Assembly (NCBI RefSeq): GCF_004217335.1
Contig: NZ_SHMP01000011.1
Coordinates: 42,961 to 106,960, forward strand
DNA: 64,000 nt
Direction of reading: 5' to 3'
DNA from: Natrinema hispanicum
GTDB lineage: Archaea; Halobacteriota; Halobacteria; Halobacteriales; Natrialbaceae
Shown here: positions 10,227 to 19,267 of the stretch, in pieces
How positions within the stretch are numbered: position 1 is the first letter of the stretch
Layout of the letters: the number at the start of each line of letters is the position of its first letter
Position numbers and translations under genes: made by a program
The notes under the pieces: model-generated
The model's input: only the letters and a program-made list of their open reading frames with translations
What the model was told of the DNA's origin: nothing
The model's database searches: none

Positions 10227-10244
10227 TGGCCTTGTTGAAACCCT
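10227..10244 (+). repeat. 18-bp terminal inverted repeat, left copy
   Basis: The sequence tggccttgttgaaaccct is an exact inverted copy of 12813-12830. It resembles the ends of haloarchaeal IS5-group elements. The right copy sits just upstream of a decayed IS5 transposase; this left copy is 2.6 kb away and has no transposase beside it. Confidence 0.7.
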
Positions 10245-10375
10245 CAATCGATAACATATGCCAACTGATTGCTGAATACAACACGCAAATGTAGCATACG
10301 ATTCGGTTCCGTTTGAAAAGGTAGTGGTCGCTCAGTATAGAGTAAGCAGATAACACTGATGGACCTAAAGCATCA

Positions 10376-11113
10376 CTAGTGCGTATGCTTTCTAACCGTT
10401 GGATCCTGAACTGTGACTGATACTCTCCGCTCCGTATCGAGTTCTGCCTCAAATCCGAGTGTCACTTCGAATTTGCCTGCCTCTACCGAGGATTCGCCTC
10501 GTTGGAGCGGGTGTCCCTCGCTGAAAGCGTAGCTACCGGTTGGAAGACACGATTCGTTCCCCCAGTCCAAGAGACTGTAGGTGTGACTTATCGATTCTCC
10601 TGTCCGCAGCTCATCAACGAGCATAGTTTGTTTCCGTAACATACCTTCGTATTCGACTGTCCAGCAGCTATCCGTTCGAGAGGGTGGAACCAGCGGCACA
10701 TCTCGAACCTCGCTATTACCATCCGTCGGAGTTATCCAACTGTTATCTTCCGGCATAAGGAGCAGTGCTACGTCGCGGTTCTGGTGCACACCTTCGAGGC
10801 CAGTGAACGGAAGTACGGGACCTCCAAATAACGTCAATCGTGTGTCGCTGTCGTTCGTGAACCTAACTTCGAACTGAGCGGGAGAATCGTTCGTGAACTG
10901 TTGTAGTACGGTGACATCGAATGCAATATCATCGGAGGTTATCGGTCTTGACAGCGAATCCGCCGTCTCTGAAGAGTCGTCAGTATTCAGCCGCTGAGAT
11001 TCCGTTGATGATGGCTGTTCCCCGGAGGACTGTCGCTGGCTCGCACAACCAGCTATTGCTCCGAACATCGCTGTACCAATCGCCTGGAGGGCCGTCCGTC
11101 GTTGCATAATCAT
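10376..11113 (-). CDS. Tat-type lipoprotein, unknown function
   Basis: The product has 245 residues from 11113, or 243 from the ATG at 11107. It begins with QRRTALQAIG, a short hydrophobic stretch and a lipobox ending in IAGC, then a Ser/Thr/Asp-rich linker. This predicts Tat export and lipid anchoring. The mature domain has a beta-sandwich pattern (FEVRFTNDSDTRLTLFGG, SRTDSCWTVEYEG) typical of small haloarchaeal surface lipoproteins with intracellular-protease-inhibitor-like or Ig folds, which is only a suggestion. It is divergently placed to the membrane-linked regulator at 11199, sharing the 11114-11198 promoter region, so they may be functionally paired. Confidence 0.8.
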   Translation of the reverse strand: MIMQRRTALQAIGTAMFGAIAGCASQRQSSGEQPSSTESQRLNTDDSSETADSLSRPITSDDIAFDVTVLQQFTNDSPAQFEVRFTNDSDTRLTLFGGPVLPFTGLEGVHQNRDVALLLMPEDNSWITPTDGNSEVRDVPLVPPSRTDSCWTVEYEGMLRKQTMLVDELRTGESISHTYSLLDWGNESCLPTGSYAFSEGHPLQRGESSVEAGKFEVTLGFEAELDTERRVSVTVQDPTVRKHTH

Positions 11114-11198
11114 CTACTCAGTTGGAGAGAATTAGATAAGTGCTTTCAGCGAACTACAAGAGTGCCTTTACCAACGAAAACGGCTATTTGATGTCTTC

Positions 11199-11816
11199 GT
11201 GAAAGTGCATTCAAGAACCGTGAGTCAACTCTTGCCCTTACGCTCAGAGATCACCCAGGAGCCCTCCCGAGAATCTCTGCTACTCAGTATCGATGAGGAC
11301 GCTGCCGACGAAGTGTTTGATGCATTGAGTTCGTCTACAGCACGGTCGATACTGATGACCCTATATGAGGAACCTCAAACTGCATCTGACATTGCCAATT
11401 CTGTTGATACGTCCCTTCAGAACACAAAATACCACCTTGACAACCTCCTTGATGCAGGACTGATCGAAATCGTGGATACGTGGTATTCGGAACACGGACG
11501 TGAGATGAAGGTCTATGCTCCCGCCAACGGATCGTTGGTCGTGGTTGCCAGCGACGAGTCAACAAAGAACTCTCTTCGGGAGATGCTCAAGCGGTTGCTC
11601 GGGGCGGTAGGACTCTTGGGTGTGATGAGTATTGCTGTTGACTACGTGATCAAGATTTTCAACCGGCGCTCACTGACAAATGGATCCATAGTCGTCGATG
11701 AACAGATGCAAGTGGAGAGCATCGGTGGACCAGTGGTGCCGCCTGGCGTGCTCTTTTTTGTTGGTGGACTATTCGTTTTAGCTGTCGTTTTCGCCTGGTG
11801 GTACTGGTTCCGGTAG
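11199..11816 (+). CDS. ArsR-like winged-helix regulator with membrane segments
   Basis: The 205-residue protein has a winged-helix domain at about residues 38-110 (LSSSTARSILMTLYEE..., SDIANSVDTSLQNTKYHLDNLLDAGLIE), typical of ArsR/HTH_20 haloarchaeal regulators. Two hydrophobic segments follow, near residues 128-147 and 180-203, so it is likely a membrane-anchored transcription regulator. I give the GTG start at 11199; the exact start is uncertain. It is divergent from the lipoprotein gene and could sense envelope conditions and control it. Confidence 0.8.
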   Translation: MKVHSRTVSQLLPLRSEITQEPSRESLLLSIDEDAADEVFDALSSSTARSILMTLYEEPQTASDIANSVDTSLQNTKYHLDNLLDAGLIEIVDTWYSEHGREMKVYAPANGSLVVVASDESTKNSLREMLKRLLGAVGLLGVMSIAVDYVIKIFNRRSLTNGSIVVDEQMQVESIGGPVVPPGVLFFVGGLFVLAVVFAWWYWFR

Positions 11817-11925
11817 CGGGGAAGTTAGCACCGAACCTGTCAGAGACTAATCCTATTTCTGATATCCTCAATTGTTGAGAGATGGTGTGTTGGACTTTCC
11901 CTCCGTATCCACCAGTCTGTTCCTC

Positions 11926-12777
11926 TCAGGGTGACGGGGATTCGCACTCTTCGCGTGAAATAGCCAGCCCTCGTTCCACGTTGTGAACGATGCACTTGAT
12001 GAGGAGTTCGCGGAACTGCTTCCGCCAGAGGCGTGAACGCACGAATGCCCCATATTTCTGTTTAATCGACGCGTTGACCGTTTCGTTCATGTTTCGGCAA
12101 TGGTAGAGGTCGCTATCCAGTCGTGCATTCCACGCTTTGTGGAGTGAGCTAAACTCACAATGCTTAATGAGTGGTCGAATATCATGATCACGGGCGAGCT
12201 GCCGGAGCTTTTGGTCGTCATAGCCCTTGTCACCGGTCAAGACCGCGATAGATTGTACGTTCCGTTTCACTAACTGTGGCGCAATCTGCGTATCGTGCTT
12301 CCGCGTTGTCGTCACATGAACATCAAGAACGGCGTTGGTAGCTGTATCGACCAACAGCGTTGTTTTCAACTGCTGGATGGTGAGATTCGTTCGTTTCGTG
12401 TAGTGAGTTGATGCATGCGCCCGCTCAAACCCGGAGGCATCGATGCTGGTGACACCGTTCAGCGGCAAGTCCGCAATGAAACGTTCAACAGAACCCGCCA
12501 GACGGCCATCTCCAAGCGATCAAATGCCTTGCAGAGTGTCGAGGGTGCGGGGATCGAATCGAGATCGAGGGCGTCACGAATGCGAGGCATCTCAATGAGT
12601 TCGTCAACGAGGTCGCGGTACGTGGTCATCTTCTTCACTTTGAGACAGAGCAGGACAACATGTTGGCGGAGCGTAAACCGCTTCCGTGAATAGCGTGTCG
12701 AGAATCGTGTCACGGCGAGCCAGACTCATAGCCCGTTCAGCGAATTGAAGGAGTCGTGATTTCGGCAGAGCAGCCAT
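11926..12777 (-). pseudogene. Frameshifted IS5-family transposase
   Basis: The coding sequence begins at ATG 12777 (MAALPKSRLLQFAERA), shifts frame near 12713, continues as the HTH-like region to about 12470, shifts again, and ends at 11926. The last part carries the catalytic region of haloarchaeal IS5 enzymes (TSIDASGFERAHAS with the first Asp, LTGDKGYDDQKLR with the second, and NETVNASIKQKYG with the Glu). Two single-base frameshifts mean it is inactive. One end repeat is present at 12813-12830; I could not find the matching left end close to 11880. Confidence 0.85.
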
Positions 12778-12812
12778 TTTTCTCGGCTATTCACCAGTCA
12801 TGTTTGTCAGCA

Positions 12813-12830
12813 AGGGTTTCAACAAGGCCA
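12813..12830 (-). repeat. 18-bp terminal inverted repeat, right copy
   Basis: This is the exact reverse complement of 10227-10244. It lies 35 bases upstream of the transposase start and is the expected transposase-proximal end of the IS5-type element. Confidence 0.75.
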
Positions 12831-12997
12831 AGTTGTCTAAAGTTTGATCCGGTTCTAAAGCTGTCTATGCTCGCATCTGGTAAGCCAACGAATATCAGCA
12901 GTGTGATGGCTGTTTTGGCTGACTGTTTGAGTAGTTCGTCGACGAACACCACGGGGAATTCCAGAATCGAAGGGTAAGGGATAACTCGAGTTCGTTC

Positions 12998-14140
12998 TCA
13001 GCCACGAACGTCGTCAATCGAATCGGAGACGTCCTTCATCTTGACGTCGGCGTAGGCCTCGTGAGTAGTCTCGATCGAGTTGTGTCGTAACGCTTCCTGA
13101 GCCTTTTCGGACATCCCGCTGGTATAGAGGTCGCGTCCGAGTGCCCGCCGAGCGCCGTGCAAGGTGAGATAGTCGTACTCCCCATCTGGATCGATCCCGG
13201 CTTCGTCGGTGAGCCGTTTCAACAACCGGCGAACGCCCTCTTTCGAGATCGACGGCGGCGGAACCTCGTGCTCACGGTGTAGACGGTCAAGCACCTCGGT
13301 CTTCCCGGCGTCACCCCTATCCTCGAGCGCCCGAGAGACTTCCTTCTCGCCGAGTTCATCCTCGAGTGTACGCTTTTTCGACCCATAGTGGCCGGTCGGA
13401 AAGACGGGCCACGCTTCTGTCGTCGGCTCTTGCACCCGGTACCATCGCTTGAGGACGTCGTGGACACTCGCAGGAAACGGGGCCTGTTCGTACTCACGGG
13501 ACTTGCCGTAGACTTCAATCAGCCGCTCGTCGAAATCGACGTCCTTCCACCGGAGGCCGTTACGCTTGTCGTCTTTCGGGTCGGCGAACAGTTCCGCACC
13601 ACGCGCCCCCGTGCCATCGAGCATGACGACGATCGCCCGGTCACGGAAAGCCGCCTCTACATCGGTCCTAATGGTTTCTTCCAGGGCCATGTCCACACGC
13701 TTGGTGGCGTACTCGAGTAACGTCTCGCGGTCCTCGGCACTCCAGTACTGGCGTTTGCGCTTCCCGTCGTCTTCCGGTAGCGGGTCCATCGCGGTGTTCG
13801 TATTCGCCGGGTTCGACTCGAGGTATTGCTCCCGAACTGACCACGAGAGAAAGGCCCGGACGTAGGCGAAGTAGTTGTGAGCGGTTGAAGCCGCCAGGTC
13901 CTCGTCGATCACGACGCGGTCGTAGAGGTGCTCGCTGTAACTGCGGACATCGTGGGGTGTGAGGTCGTCGACGAACTCGAGGTCACGCTCGTCTCGACAG
14001 TGGTCGGCGAACTCACGCAGTGGTGAGCGCATGGTCGTCTTCGAACCGTCGGCGTTGATCTTGTACCGAAGGTAGCTCTCGATGGCCTCGTGGACGGTTG
14101 TGCCCCCGCGTGTAGCCCGTTTTTCCGTTGATCCAGACAT
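12998..14140 (-). CDS. Tyrosine recombinase / integrase
   Basis: The 380-residue protein has an N-terminal SAM-like core-binding domain (residues 15-110) and a C-terminal catalytic domain. The expected residues are visible: first Arg in DGTGARGAEL, the HGARRALGR box with His and Arg, the second His in ALRHNSIETTHEAY, and the tyrosine nucleophile in that segment. The family carries out site-specific integration, excision or dimer resolution. No tRNA gene is next to it in this window, but a degenerate tRNA-like T-arm repeat occurs at 14309 and again at 15877. No excisionase is recognised beside it. Confidence 0.9.
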   Translation of the reverse strand: MSGSTEKRATRGGTTVHEAIESYLRYKINADGSKTTMRSPLREFADHCRDERDLEFVDDLTPHDVRSYSEHLYDRVVIDEDLAASTAHNYFAYVRAFLSWSVREQYLESNPANTNTAMDPLPEDDGKRKRQYWSAEDRETLLEYATKRVDMALEETIRTDVEAAFRDRAIVVMLDGTGARGAELFADPKDDKRNGLRWKDVDFDERLIEVYGKSREYEQAPFPASVHDVLKRWYRVQEPTTEAWPVFPTGHYGSKKRTLEDELGEKEVSRALEDRGDAGKTEVLDRLHREHEVPPPSISKEGVRRLLKRLTDEAGIDPDGEYDYLTLHGARRALGRDLYTSGMSEKAQEALRHNSIETTHEAYADVKMKDVSDSIDDVRG

Positions 14141-14538
14141 TCGTATGTGGGGTACAGTGTCGACCCTCGTAAAGTCCCTTGGTTAAACTGCGATTTAGAC
14201 AAGTGAATACTGAAACGGCTCTCGCTGGCGATTTCGGGAGTCTCGGGTACTCGAGCGTACAAAACCACACTCCATAAACCAAATACAGCTGTATAGATTT
14301 TTCCCGGCGGCGACCGACAGTTGCGGATCTTAAATTCTACAAACCACCATACCGTTGACAGCCGTTATGATAGTCCTCAACGACCCCGTTGAGTATCGCG
14401 GCGCTCGTTATCTGTTGGCCTATTGTGTATTAGTTCGTCTATTATCGAGAAGGCGAGGCCCCGTTCAATTCTGATCCATAAGTAGACTTACCCACAGCTG
14501 TTTCACCAAATCGCGACTCGAACAAACCATCGGAGAAG
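14141..14538. other. Intergenic stretch with tRNA-like debris
   Basis: There is no gene. Around 14309-14345 is a sequence resembling the variable/T-arm end of a tRNA (cggcgacc ... aaattct), with a similar, diverged copy at 15877-15910. It could be a decayed attachment site for the nearby integrase. Confidence 0.35.
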
Positions 14539-14889
14539 CTATTGTAGCTCTTCGACGAGCGCAGTCACCGCCTCGTCAACAAGATCACTGTCAAGGCGGC
14601 CCTGCCAGAAGTCGATGTCCTCGTGATCTATCGATTGGACGCCCCACGGGACGATCCGACTCTCATCCGGCATCCCACCACGAAGCCAACGCTCTTCAGG
14701 GATGTCGATGAGGCCGTCCATCCAGGATTTCGACGTCAACGTTAGCGCGATATACTGGTCGCCGTGGAACGGACGGCCTTCGTGGTTCGAGAGGATCAGC
14801 CAGGGCCGAGCCTCTTCCTCGCCTTTGAATGGATCATCACCGTAGACGACGTCGCCCCGCTCGAAAATCGGTGTCTCTTCGTCGGTCAC
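14539..14889 (-). CDS. PemK/MazF-like toxin
   Basis: Starting at GTG 14889, the product is 116 residues. It has the PemK/MazF pattern: FERGDVVYG at the N-terminus, ARPWLILSN, then YIALTLTSK, with beta-barrel spacing. Family members are mRNA-cleaving ribonucleases. The GTG overlaps the stop of the upstream gene by four bases (GTGA), as expected for a toxin-antitoxin pair with the antitoxin first. The open frame extends upstream to 14940 in the coding region of the partner, but that part is Arg/Pro-rich and not family-like. Confidence 0.8.
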   Translation of the reverse strand: MTDEETPIFERGDVVYGDDPFKGEEEARPWLILSNHEGRPFHGDQYIALTLTSKSWMDGLIDIPEERWLRGGMPDESRIVPWGVQSIDHEDIDFWQGRLDSDLVDEAVTALVEELQ

Positions 14890-15257
14890 TGTTCGTCCTC
14901 GACGCTCGGGTGGGGTTCCTGCGGTGCGTGCTCGCGCCACGCTTCCTTGTCCTCTGTACCGAGTTGGTCGTTGAACAGAGCCGTTGCTCGTTCGTACCCG
15001 CTGTATCCGTCGAGGCGCTCAGCGTCGTCAGTCACCGCCCAGTACGTCGCCTTGTGTTCGACCAGACCACGGTCCTTCAACCGTGAGAGCGCGGTGCTGA
15101 CTGCGCCCTCGTCGACGCCGATCTGGGAGGCGATTTCGCGGGCCTTGAACGCCCGATCCTGGTTGGCGGCGAGAAATCCGAGGACTTGATCAGGCACGGA
15201 GAGTTCTTCGAGCTCGTCTTCGCTCGTGTTCTCGAAGGTGTCTCGATCGATGGACAT
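14886..15257 (-). CDS. Winged-helix antitoxin partner of PemK-like toxin
   Basis: The 123-residue protein contains a MarR-type winged helix (PDQVLGFLAANQDRAFKAREIA..., VSTALSRLKDRGLVEHK) and an acidic C-terminal tail, which would be the toxin-binding part. It is the first gene of the two-gene unit with a four-base overlap to the toxin. By analogy with other pairs it probably binds its own promoter region (15258-15300). The family assignment is by fold pattern and position. Confidence 0.75.
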   Translation of the reverse strand: MSIDRDTFENTSEDELEELSVPDQVLGFLAANQDRAFKAREIASQIGVDEGAVSTALSRLKDRGLVEHKATYWAVTDDAERLDGYSGYERATALFNDQLGTEDKEAWREHAPQEPHPSVEDEQ

Positions 15258-15479
15258 CGTTGAATGGGGTACGTCATCCGCTGTAAAGAGTGTTAGGAGT
15301 GAAAGCTACGAAAACACCGAAGGGGGAATCACTATTGGCCACGAACCGGTTCGAGAACCGTATGCATTGAGACGGCTAGCTGGGGTGTTATAGAACGGCC
15401 CTCACACCTACTGTGCGGGCATCCTAATTCGATAAGTACAGGGGATTCACTTATCGGGGCAGGCAACGTATCGTTCAGT

Positions 15480-15767
15480 ATGCCTGAAGAAGTTCTGTTC
15501 AAATCGGAAAGCGACCAGAGTCGAGAAGAGATTGCATCGTACCTTCGGAAAGTCGCGGACAATCTCGACAACGGAAACGCTATCAGCCTGAAAGCAGGCT
15601 CCGAGTCTGTAACACTGAATCCTCCTGCCCGACCGACCTTTGAGATCAAAGCTGAACGCGAAGGCCCGGCTGGCAATATGACTGAATTAAGTGTCGAGTT
15701 CGAACTCGAATGGGATGAGAACGCCAATGTGGAGGGCAGCGGCAGTGGCCAGCTAGAAATCGAATAG
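15480..15767 (+). CDS. Amphi-Trp domain protein
   Basis: The 95-residue protein matches the amphi-Trp family: an N-terminal helix (SREEIASYLRKVADNLD), a beta region (SVTLNPP) and the repeated amphipathic strand FELEWDE. These small proteins are widespread and often multicopy in haloarchaea; their function is unknown. It starts at ATG 15480, has no operon partner, and the preceding 220 bases are noncoding. Confidence 0.85.
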   Translation: MPEEVLFKSESDQSREEIASYLRKVADNLDNGNAISLKAGSESVTLNPPARPTFEIKAEREGPAGNMTELSVEFELEWDENANVEGSGSGQLEIE

Positions 15768-16013
15768 TCACTCCGCAATATTACCTAACGGAAGATTCAC
15801 CCAGTCATTCTTTAATCAAAGTCGATCCAGACGAAATCGTATGCATTGGAATGGCCAGTCTCAACTTGTATCTCGCGCGGCGACCACAAGTTCAGGGTCT
15901 CAAATTCTCCATAGACATAGATTGTGTTTCGCGCGCACGAGAGCGAGTATGTGAAAGCTCTCGAGCATGAGCAGAATCAGGTTTCGTACCTAATTCTCAC
16001 GCCGAAATGATTT
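15768..16013. other. Noncoding stretch with diverged tRNA-like repeat
   Basis: It contains the second copy (15877-15910) of the tRNA-like segment seen at 14309. No gene is visible. Confidence 0.35.
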
Positions 16014-16898
16014 TTAAAGATGTCCATACCCCTTGCGTTCGAGTTCTGCTTCCAGTTCGACATGCATCGCTTCGACAGTCTCCTCGTCGAAATGCTGTCC
16101 CGTCATTGCACCAGAGATCTCCGCGATTTCAGCGTGCCACTCACGCACTGCATCCGCAAGGGCTGCTAGAAGTTCTTCCTCAGTCTTGTCTACTCCATCA
16201 ACTTCCTCAACGATCTGCCATCCCGGCTGAAAGTTTTCGATGACGTACCCCGTGTCCTCAAACTGAATTGCGAACCGCTCGCAGACTGCCCCAAACCCAG
16301 TTTCGAGACTAAGTAGTGGAATGACGTGGACGACACGATCGCGCTCTTCCAGCTCACGAAGATCCGCAACAGGGACAGCGGTTTCGGGGAGCACTGAATA
16401 GAGAGGTTCAGGAAGGGGAGGATCGCTCTCACCGGTTTCCGGCGGATCGTACTGGTCATTGATTGGATCGCCTTTCTCTTTCACAATGGCCGGCTCTTTG
16501 TCACTCGGCTCGTCGCTGAGGACCTCTTTCAAAATGGCGTAGAACCGCCATTCATCGCCGTAGTCATACAGATAGCATATGCGATCGTACTGTTCGAGCC
16601 CGAGTTGGCGGGTCATCTCGCCGATCGTCACGTCTCCAGCGTTCTCGATCCGCTCGGTACGCAACAGTGGGTCGCCACTGAGTGACTCCTCGTATTCCTG
16701 CGGACACTGGTATTTGACAGCACTGTCCCAGTAGTCCTCATCCTCTCCAACGAACCAGAGGTGGCCCTGATCAAGTCCGACTGCGGGGTTGATCGCCGAC
16801 TGCAACTCGGTGATCGTTCTGTCTGCGCCGACGACGATATCCCGCCACAGCGACGTAGGATCCGGATCGAATTTGATGCGAAAGCGGTAGGCAGTCAT
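16014..16898 (-). CDS. pRiA4b ORF-3-like protein
   Basis: The 294-residue protein starts with YRFRIKFDPDPTSLWRDIVV and contains the family hallmarks HLWFVGEDEDYWDSA, LEQYDRICYLYDYGDEWRFYAIL and a later acidic region. This matches the plasmid pRiA4b ORF-3 / IS1096-passenger family. These proteins are carried on plasmids and transposons; the biochemical role is unknown. The C-terminal ~80 residues form an extra helical extension. A single gene with its own promoter region at 16899-17000. Confidence 0.85.
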   Translation of the reverse strand: MTAYRFRIKFDPDPTSLWRDIVVGADRTITELQSAINPAVGLDQGHLWFVGEDEDYWDSAVKYQCPQEYEESLSGDPLLRTERIENAGDVTIGEMTRQLGLEQYDRICYLYDYGDEWRFYAILKEVLSDEPSDKEPAIVKEKGDPINDQYDPPETGESDPPLPEPLYSVLPETAVPVADLRELEERDRVVHVIPLLSLETGFGAVCERFAIQFEDTGYVIENFQPGWQIVEEVDGVDKTEEELLAALADAVREWHAEIAEISGAMTGQHFDEETVEAMHVELEAELERKGYGHL

Positions 16899-17120
16899 CC
16901 TTTGAACTCTGTTCCTATGTGGAAACTGGTAGGATCATCGATACGCTGTTCTAAGTCTGCGATTTCGTCACGGATCGTGTGCCAACTGGCAGTGGAAGAC
17001 ATATGACGTAGTTGTACAGTATCCGGACTAAACCTTGCTCACGGAGCCATCGGTACAGATACTCTTGGGTAGCGATTTATGAATAGGCATTCTGATGGAT
17101 GGTCTCTGTCAACTACAGAT

Positions 17121-17480
17121 ATGGCTGAAACATATACACTCTGTGTTCAGATCGAGTCACACGAGTACTATGGCGAGTTCTATCTCGTAGGCGAGGGATA
17201 TGGAACCCCAGCAGAGGTGCTGGACAACATCGCTGCCGATCATCTCTTGCGAATCTCGAACGCGTCGCGTATCGAAGAATACCTACTTGATGTGCTGAAG
17301 CAAGGAGAGAACGCAAGTGAGGGCGAGTATGACTCGACAGACGCTGACATCGAATGCTGGATTCACGTCGACGTCTCCTACCAGAGATACGCCTTCGGTG
17401 TAGGCGATAGAGTTGTCGAGTTTACCGGCGAACCGACCAAAAGCGAAATCGACTCGACTGTCACGCAACTCCAGTCATAG
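17121..17480 (+). CDS. Small acidic protein, unknown
   Basis: From ATG 17121 the product has 119 residues (MAETYTLCVQIESHEYYGE...). The open frame begins at 17079, but the extra 14 residues are not needed. It is very acidic and predicted alpha/beta. I do not recognise the family. It lies just upstream of the repeat region of the partition locus, in the same orientation as parA. Confidence 0.6.
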   Translation: MAETYTLCVQIESHEYYGEFYLVGEGYGTPAEVLDNIAADHLLRISNASRIEEYLLDVLKQGENASEGEYDSTDADIECWIHVDVSYQRYAFGVGDRVVEFTGEPTKSEIDSTVTQLQS

Positions 17481-17573
17481 ACCGATCACTATTACTCATG
17501 GATCGAAATGGTAGATGAAGGATAGTCAGCCTTCCCTGTGTGAATGATTTCCTAATCGTGTTCTCAGGAAGGT

Positions 17574-17622
17574 ATTCGATTAGACTAGTTGGTTAGGCCA
17601 TTTCATTAGACCATCCAGATGG
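17574..17622 (+). repeat. Partition-locus repeat, copy 1
   Basis: This is an imperfect ~46-bp repeat containing the shared core ggttaggcca followed by cattag.ccat. Two more copies lie downstream, all in the same orientation and all before parA. Confidence 0.75.
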
Positions 17623-17661
17623 TTTTTCTCTTTTAGGATTATGGCGACATAGAACCAAACC

Positions 17662-17707
17662 ATTCAGATAGGATAATCGGTTAGGCCAACTCATTAGCCC
17701 ATCTATA
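17662..17707 (+). repeat. Partition-locus repeat, copy 2
   Basis: It shares attcagatagg-type sequence, aatcggttaggccaa and cattagcccat with the other copies. It is the middle copy of the three upstream of parA. Confidence 0.75.
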
Positions 17708-17879
17708 AAACTTCATTTTTACGAGAGATGTGTTAGTCAGTTTCAGATGCGGTCTGTTCTACATATAACTGCTCAAAGAAGCAGCAGAAGCAGTCTTGGA
17801 ACAGTATTCGGGAAGTCAGTTGGACAGAGACCCGTCAATTGAAGCCAGGATCTATGCCGGCGTCTAAGTAAAGAGGTGT

Positions 17880-17927
17880 ATTTAGATAGGCTAATCGGTT
17901 AGGCCAATCAATAAGCCCATTCAGGAG
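17880..17927 (+). repeat. Partition-locus repeat, copy 3
   Basis: This is the copy closest to parA, ending about 42 bases before its start. It shares taatcggttaggccaa and aagcccattc with copy 2. The position suggests an operator and/or centromere site bound by the partition proteins. Confidence 0.75.
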
Positions 17928-17969
17928 GACTAGCGAAAAACTATAATCAATCAGTTCATCCGATAATAC

Positions 17970-18821
17970 ATGCTTACTTATGCCACGTATTCGGAGGCTG
18001 GCGGCGTTGGAAAGACAACACTTGCTGCATCACTCGCTGACGAACACACCCGCGTCGGTCGCAACGTCCTGACAGTCGACCTTGATCCACAGTACGGATC
18101 GCTAACTCACTTACTCGGTGTCGATGCCCCACGCGACGATGGCGATGCAGACAATTTGGCTCGTCATCTGATTGACCGGCCGAAAGGCGACTTCAGCGAA
18201 CTCATCCTCGAGACTGATTTCGGGTTCGATGTCGTCCCAAGCCACAACATGATGGAGCGACTCGGTGATCTCCTGACTCGAGCTGAGCAGATGGCCGCCG
18301 ATCTCGACGAGGACTTTGATCCAACCGATCAGCTACGACGTGTCCTCCTCGAAGCTGGCGTCCCCAACGAGTACGACACAATCATCATCGATCCGCCAGC
18401 AACTGCGGGACCACACCTCTACAACGCAGTGAACGCGACGCGATCGCTAGTGATCCCGATCGAGCCGACGGGGAAAGGAATGCAAAGTATCTACGGCCTC
18501 GAAGAACTCGTCGACGGCCTTGAAGGCACCATCTCGAACGGCGATGAGCAGGTCGAGATCGGAGTTCTTGCGGGAGTTCCAAACGGCATCGGTCGAACAA
18601 GTGACCAACAGGAGTACCTCGAGGAAATCCGTAACCGGGGCTATCCAGCACCGGTCGCGATTCGTACACGGGAGTCGCTATTCCAAGGCTGCTGGAAAGA
18701 GCAGTGTACTCCTCGCTACTACGTTGAGCACCACCGTGATCGGAAACGCGACCATGAGATGGAGACGCTCGAGAAGTTAGAGCAACTGGCTGCAGAGATC
18801 ACAGAGGTCGGTGAACGATGA
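17970..18821 (+). CDS. parA: ParA-family partition ATPase
   Basis: The 283-residue protein begins with a deviant Walker A motif (EAGGVGKTTLAASLA, residues 8-22, signature Lys present), then VDLDPQYGSLTHLLG and IIIDPPAT, all characteristic of ParA/MinD ATPases. It lacks an N-terminal DNA-binding domain, so it is a short-type ParA. It would segregate the replicon by cycling on nucleoid DNA. Its stop overlaps the ATG of the next gene by four bases. Three direct repeats upstream are the likely centromere/operator. Orc1 and the origin lie 2 kb downstream. Confidence 0.92.
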   Translation: MLTYATYSEAGGVGKTTLAASLADEHTRVGRNVLTVDLDPQYGSLTHLLGVDAPRDDGDADNLARHLIDRPKGDFSELILETDFGFDVVPSHNMMERLGDLLTRAEQMAADLDEDFDPTDQLRRVLLEAGVPNEYDTIIIDPPATAGPHLYNAVNATRSLVIPIEPTGKGMQSIYGLEELVDGLEGTISNGDEQVEIGVLAGVPNGIGRTSDQQEYLEEIRNRGYPAPVAIRTRESLFQGCWKEQCTPRYYVEHHRDRKRDHEMETLEKLEQLAAEITEVGER

Positions 18822-19267
18822 AGAAAGGTGCTGGCAGCGATCCGTTTAGCGATAACGTCGACAACACGGATGACCAGAACGAGAAGGAAGACGTCGACGA
18901 CGTTGTCGATAATGCCCTCGAAGAGGAACCCGAGGATGAAATGATCACTGACGATACCGCTATCGAGGAAGTAGTCGAGGCTGCTAACGACGAAGTCGTG
19001 CCAGAGCTCCCTCAATCAGGCCGTGATGATGGCGGCATTCCTTGGGTCTATACGCGAGATAATGTCAAGCAGGACCGAGATATGGTCCAGTTCTATCTTC
19101 GCAGCGGCGTCCAGGATGTCGAGGGAAAACTCGTTGACGCGGTCGAAGACGAACTTGGGACCAGCGTCTCGAAAACGGACGTTCGAGAGGCTGCGTATGT
19201 CGCTGCAATGCGGCGGCCAGAAATCGTTGCTGAAGAACTCGAACGCTGGGGCTTCGAGACCGAGTGA
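18818..19267 (+). CDS. Acidic ParA partner (ParB-like adaptor)
   Basis: The 149-residue product has a long, highly acidic N-terminal half (residues 1-70) and a C-terminal domain (GGIPWVYTRDNVKQDR..., DVREAAYVAAMRRPEIVAEELERWGF). It has no ParB CTPase motif. Its position, overlapping parA by four bases, suggests it is the DNA-binding or ATPase-stimulating partner of this archaeal partition system. The C-terminal helical part would bind DNA, probably the upstream repeats. Family membership is inferred from context. Confidence 0.7.
   Translation: MKKGAGSDPFSDNVDNTDDQNEKEDVDDVVDNALEEEPEDEMITDDTAIEEVVEAANDEVVPELPQSGRDDGGIPWVYTRDNVKQDRDMVQFYLRSGVQDVEGKLVDAVEDELGTSVSKTDVREAAYVAAMRRPEIVAEELERWGFETE

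Noticed and set aside
17574..17927. CRISPR array
   Set aside because: Only three imperfect copies with irregular spacing, and no cas genes; the position before parA fits partition sites better.
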